Part shown: one piece after another, positions 40,825-42,637 of the stretch
How the letters are laid out: each line of letters begins with the position of its first letter
How positions within the stretch are numbered: position 1 is the first letter of the stretch
Assembly: GCA_003152225.1 (NCBI GenBank)
Contig: PLZQ01000090.1
Location: 1,502-44,138 of the forward strand
Reading direction: 5' to 3'
Length of the DNA: 42,637 nt
From: Limisphaerales bacterium
Lineage (GTDB): Bacteria; Verrucomicrobiota; Verrucomicrobiia; Limisphaerales; UBA8199
Notes under the pieces: model-generated
What the model was told of the DNA's origin: nothing
The model's database searches: none
Seen by the model: the letters and a program-made list of their open reading frames with translations, nothing else
Translations under genes and position numbers: made by a program

Positions 40825-41565
40825 ATTTGAATGGTTTCGGCTGAGCAGATGGCTGGTTTTCCAGGGCTTCGACGAACGGCGGGACAGGGCAATCAAGGGT
40901 ATCGGCGATGGCTCGGAGCAGTTCGGCTTCGCGGTAGAGGGCCTGGCCGTCGGCGGCGACAGTCTGGGCGCAGGCAAGCAGAACATTCCTTTTCACACTG
41001 GGAGAGGCTTGGGCTAACTGATCGAGCGCCGAGTCCACGCGCGTGAGGCTGCGCGCTTCACCAGAGAGCAGACTGACCGCACCTTCCGCGGCATCGAGAT
41101 AACCGGCCCCGCGCTGGAAGGCGACCGATGCGGCGAATTCCTCTTCCTGGCCGATATGCGCCAAGGCCGAAAGCAGGACGCGGCCAACAATGACCGGCAA
41201 CAGAATCCCGTGCGCAATCCCTATCAGGCGCATGTTCAGACGCGTGTCTCCATTCAGGATGTGACTAAACTCATGGGCAACCACACCTTGAAGCTCGTCG
41301 CGATTGAGCAGCTTAAGGCAGCCGCGCGTGACGCCGATCGCCACGTCGCTTTGCGTGTGGCCGGCGGCAAAGCTGTTGATGCCGCGCTCGTGGTCCAGCA
41401 CATAAACCTCGGGCACGGGCATGCCGGAAGCGACGGCCATCTCCTCGACGACGTTGCGCAGCTTCTGCTCGTCAGGACGATAATTACGACTACCGCAGCC
41501 GCGAAGTAGGCCAGCAGTCAGGTGGTCTGGCGACGGGCCTGTTCTTGTCGGTCAAAGAAGTCCAT
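40802..41565 (-). pseudogene. M48-family membrane metallopeptidase, inactivated by a stop and two deletions
   Basis: From ATG 41565 the frame reads MDFFDRQEQARRQTT and then meets TGA. The same frame continues as LLAYFAAAVVVIIVLTS, the first membrane segment of large M48 peptidases. The sequence then jumps, with a change of frame, to DEQKLRNVVEEMAVASGMPV and the zinc motif HEFSH (VVAHEFSHILNGD). After RLIGIAHGILLPVIVGR it jumps in frame to VLLSALAHIGQEEEF, a part that lies several hundred residues later in intact relatives. The C-terminal ADTLDCPVPPFV is kept. Full relatives have over 600 residues. The last ten residues and the stop come from the 10-bp repeat array. Not functional as a peptidase. 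Confidence 0.78.
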
Positions 41566-41713
41566 TGCGCTGCAGCGCAGGTTAGCAAAGAAGGCGGCTG
41601 TTGCACAACCTTCTGCGCCCTCGGCAGACTTCGCTCATAGGGTGTAGCTGCCGACGTCAGTCGGCGCATTCTTTCCGCACCGAAGATGGCGCTGGCTGGC
41701 GTCGGCGGCTACC

Positions 41714-42481
41714 ATGACCACCATGTTCAAGCTTTGGCACCTGCCGCTGCTCTTCGGAACCGGTTTGGTAGCTGGCTTTGTTGATGCTATTGCCGGCGGC
41801 GGCGGGTTGATCACGCTGCCCGTGCTGCTGAGTTTCGGCTTGGACCCCCGGCACGCCCTGGGCACAAACAAGCTGCAGGCCACCTTTGGCTCCGGCAGCG
41901 CGTCATGGCATTATGCGGAGGCCAAAACCATTCCGCTCAAGGATTGCACGCGCGGATTCGTGCTCTCGCTCGTGGGCGCGGCCCTGGGAACGCTCGCGGT
42001 GCAGCAGATTGACCCCTCATTCCTCAAACGCGCCATTCCTGTCCTGCTCATCAGCGCGGCGATTTACACCCTGCTGAAGCCAAGGCTGGGCGCCGAAGAC
42101 CTGCACCCGCGCATGGCACGCGGAGTGTTTGACCTCTCCTTCGGCCTGCTGCTTGGTTTTTACGACGGTTTCTTTGGTCCGGGCGTGGGCACGTTCTGGA
42201 CGATGGCCTTCATGCTTGGACTCGGGTTCAACATGACGCGGGCAACCGGCTACGCCAAGGTTATGAACTTTGCCAGCAACCTGAGTTCGCTCGCGTTCTT
42301 TCTTCTGGGCGGAAACGTTTGCTTCGCCGCCGGGTTGACGATGGGAGTCGGTCAGGTCCTTGGAGCGAAGCTCGGCGCACGGATGGTTATCACCCGGGGA
42401 ACGAAGTTTATCCGGCCGGTCTTCATTTCCGTCGTTCTCGCCTTGACGTTGAAATTGCTCTACGACGCCTATGGAAGGTGA
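41714..42481 (+). CDS. TSUP-family (TauE/SafE) permease
   Basis: A 255-residue inner-membrane protein with about eight hydrophobic segments. The opening GLVAGFVDAIAGGGGLITLP, then LGTNKLQATFGSGSASWHY in the first half and the matching GFYDGFFGPGVGTFWTMAF, MNFASNLSSL in the second half are the two repeats of the TSUP/YfcA group. Members export or import sulfite, sulfoacetate and other organic anions; the substrate here is unknown. ATG 41714 is used; a second ATG three codons later is possible. It is followed after 54 bases by tRNA-Gln. Confidence 0.88.
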   Translation: MTTMFKLWHLPLLFGTGLVAGFVDAIAGGGGLITLPVLLSFGLDPRHALGTNKLQATFGSGSASWHYAEAKTIPLKDCTRGFVLSLVGAALGTLAVQQIDPSFLKRAIPVLLISAAIYTLLKPRLGAEDLHPRMARGVFDLSFGLLLGFYDGFFGPGVGTFWTMAFMLGLGFNMTRATGYAKVMNFASNLSSLAFFLLGGNVCFAAGLTMGVGQVLGAKLGARMVITRGTKFIRPVFISVVLALTLKLLYDAYGR

Positions 42482-42535
42482 GCTGGTGTTTTTCCTTTGC
42501 GCCAGGCCCGGCGGGTCGTTAGTTTATGCCCGTCT

Positions 42536-42609
42536 TGTCCGGTGGTGTAATGGTAGCACAAGAGTCTTTGGAGCTCTTTGTCATGGTTCGAATCCATGCC
42601 GGACAGCCA
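42536..42609 (+). tRNA. tRNA-Gln (anticodon TTG)
   Basis: A 74-base cloverleaf: acceptor stem TGTCCGG/CCGGACA, D stem GTGT/GCAC with loop AATGGTA, anticodon stem AGAGT/GCTCT with loop CTTTGGA (TTG at 42568-42570), T arm CATGG-TTCGAAT-CCATG, discriminator G, and CCA encoded in the DNA. All stems are complete apart from two G-T pairs. It reads glutamine codon CAA (and CAG by wobble). Confidence 0.96.
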
Positions 42610-42637
42610 GCTCCACAGAGAGGCAACCGTCCCAAGC

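Noticed and set aside
41650-41665. Hairpin GCCGAC-GTCA-GTCGGC as a terminator
   Set aside because: The stem is only 6 bp with no following T run; it might be part of a REP-like repeat, but one copy is not enough to say so.

Overview
The window (about 62% GC by eye, not computed) looks like a chromosomal piece of a Verrucomicrobiota bacterium, probably of the Pedosphaera/Limisphaera side of the phylum. The evidence is indirect. There is a giant delta-60-repeat/Ig protein and several secreted proteins with the short 'FYRV' C-terminal tails typical of that group. There are many exported carbohydrate-active proteins (GH13, GH29, GH172, a sugar epimerase fused to a VCBS propeller, an amidohydrolase fused to a CBM9-like module). 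Shine-Dalgarno sites are few, and non-coding DNA contains many structured repeats. No rRNA or marker gene is present to prove the placement.

Layout. 1-2310: a type I restriction R subunit running off the left edge, a small XRE regulator with a clear terminator, and the C-terminal third of comM, which looks like an island boundary. 2683-5501: a LamG-tail fragment, an amidohydrolase-CBM9 fusion and a Nudix hydrolase, all on the minus strand. 6009-11152: an unknown helical protein, an exported GH13 enzyme and a VCBS-epimerase fusion, plus strand. 11248-16763: a J-less DnaJ-type protein, a sugar MFS transporter, and an aspartate dehydrogenase - threonine synthase (frameshifted) - SDR operon, minus strand. 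16899-24002: a 2367-residue exported protein that resolves into four blocks of exactly seven delta-60 repeats (28 in all), separated by one, two and three Ig domains. 24559-28814: a Tat-exported TIM-barrel-like protein and an allantoin cluster in which only allB is intact; allC and allE survive as remnants. 28857-34034: GH172, an SSS symporter, a lipoprotein of the rhamnose/fucose mutarotase family and a GH29 fucosidase, a likely glycan or deoxysugar utilisation group. 34391-36176: two tandem membrane-anchored HEAT proteins. 36191-39640: an MmeI-like single-chain restriction-modification enzyme. 39766-42609: a CE4-like deacetylase, a wrecked M48 peptidase gene, a TSUP permease and tRNA-Gln(TTG).

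Two themes stand out. First, intergenic DNA is rich in periodic or palindromic elements: three degenerate arrays with an 11-bp period (8859, 24286, 34093), a 10-bp-period array facing an inverted partner (40637-40824), a perfect 35-bp inverted repeat (32072-32190), and two diverged copies of a roughly 62-bp dispersed repeat (5705 and 26983). Second, several genes are decaying by truncation or internal deletion (comM, LamG protein, allC, allE, the M48 peptidase), and thrC has a one-base frameshift. Homology statements rest on recognising motifs by eye; no database search was made.
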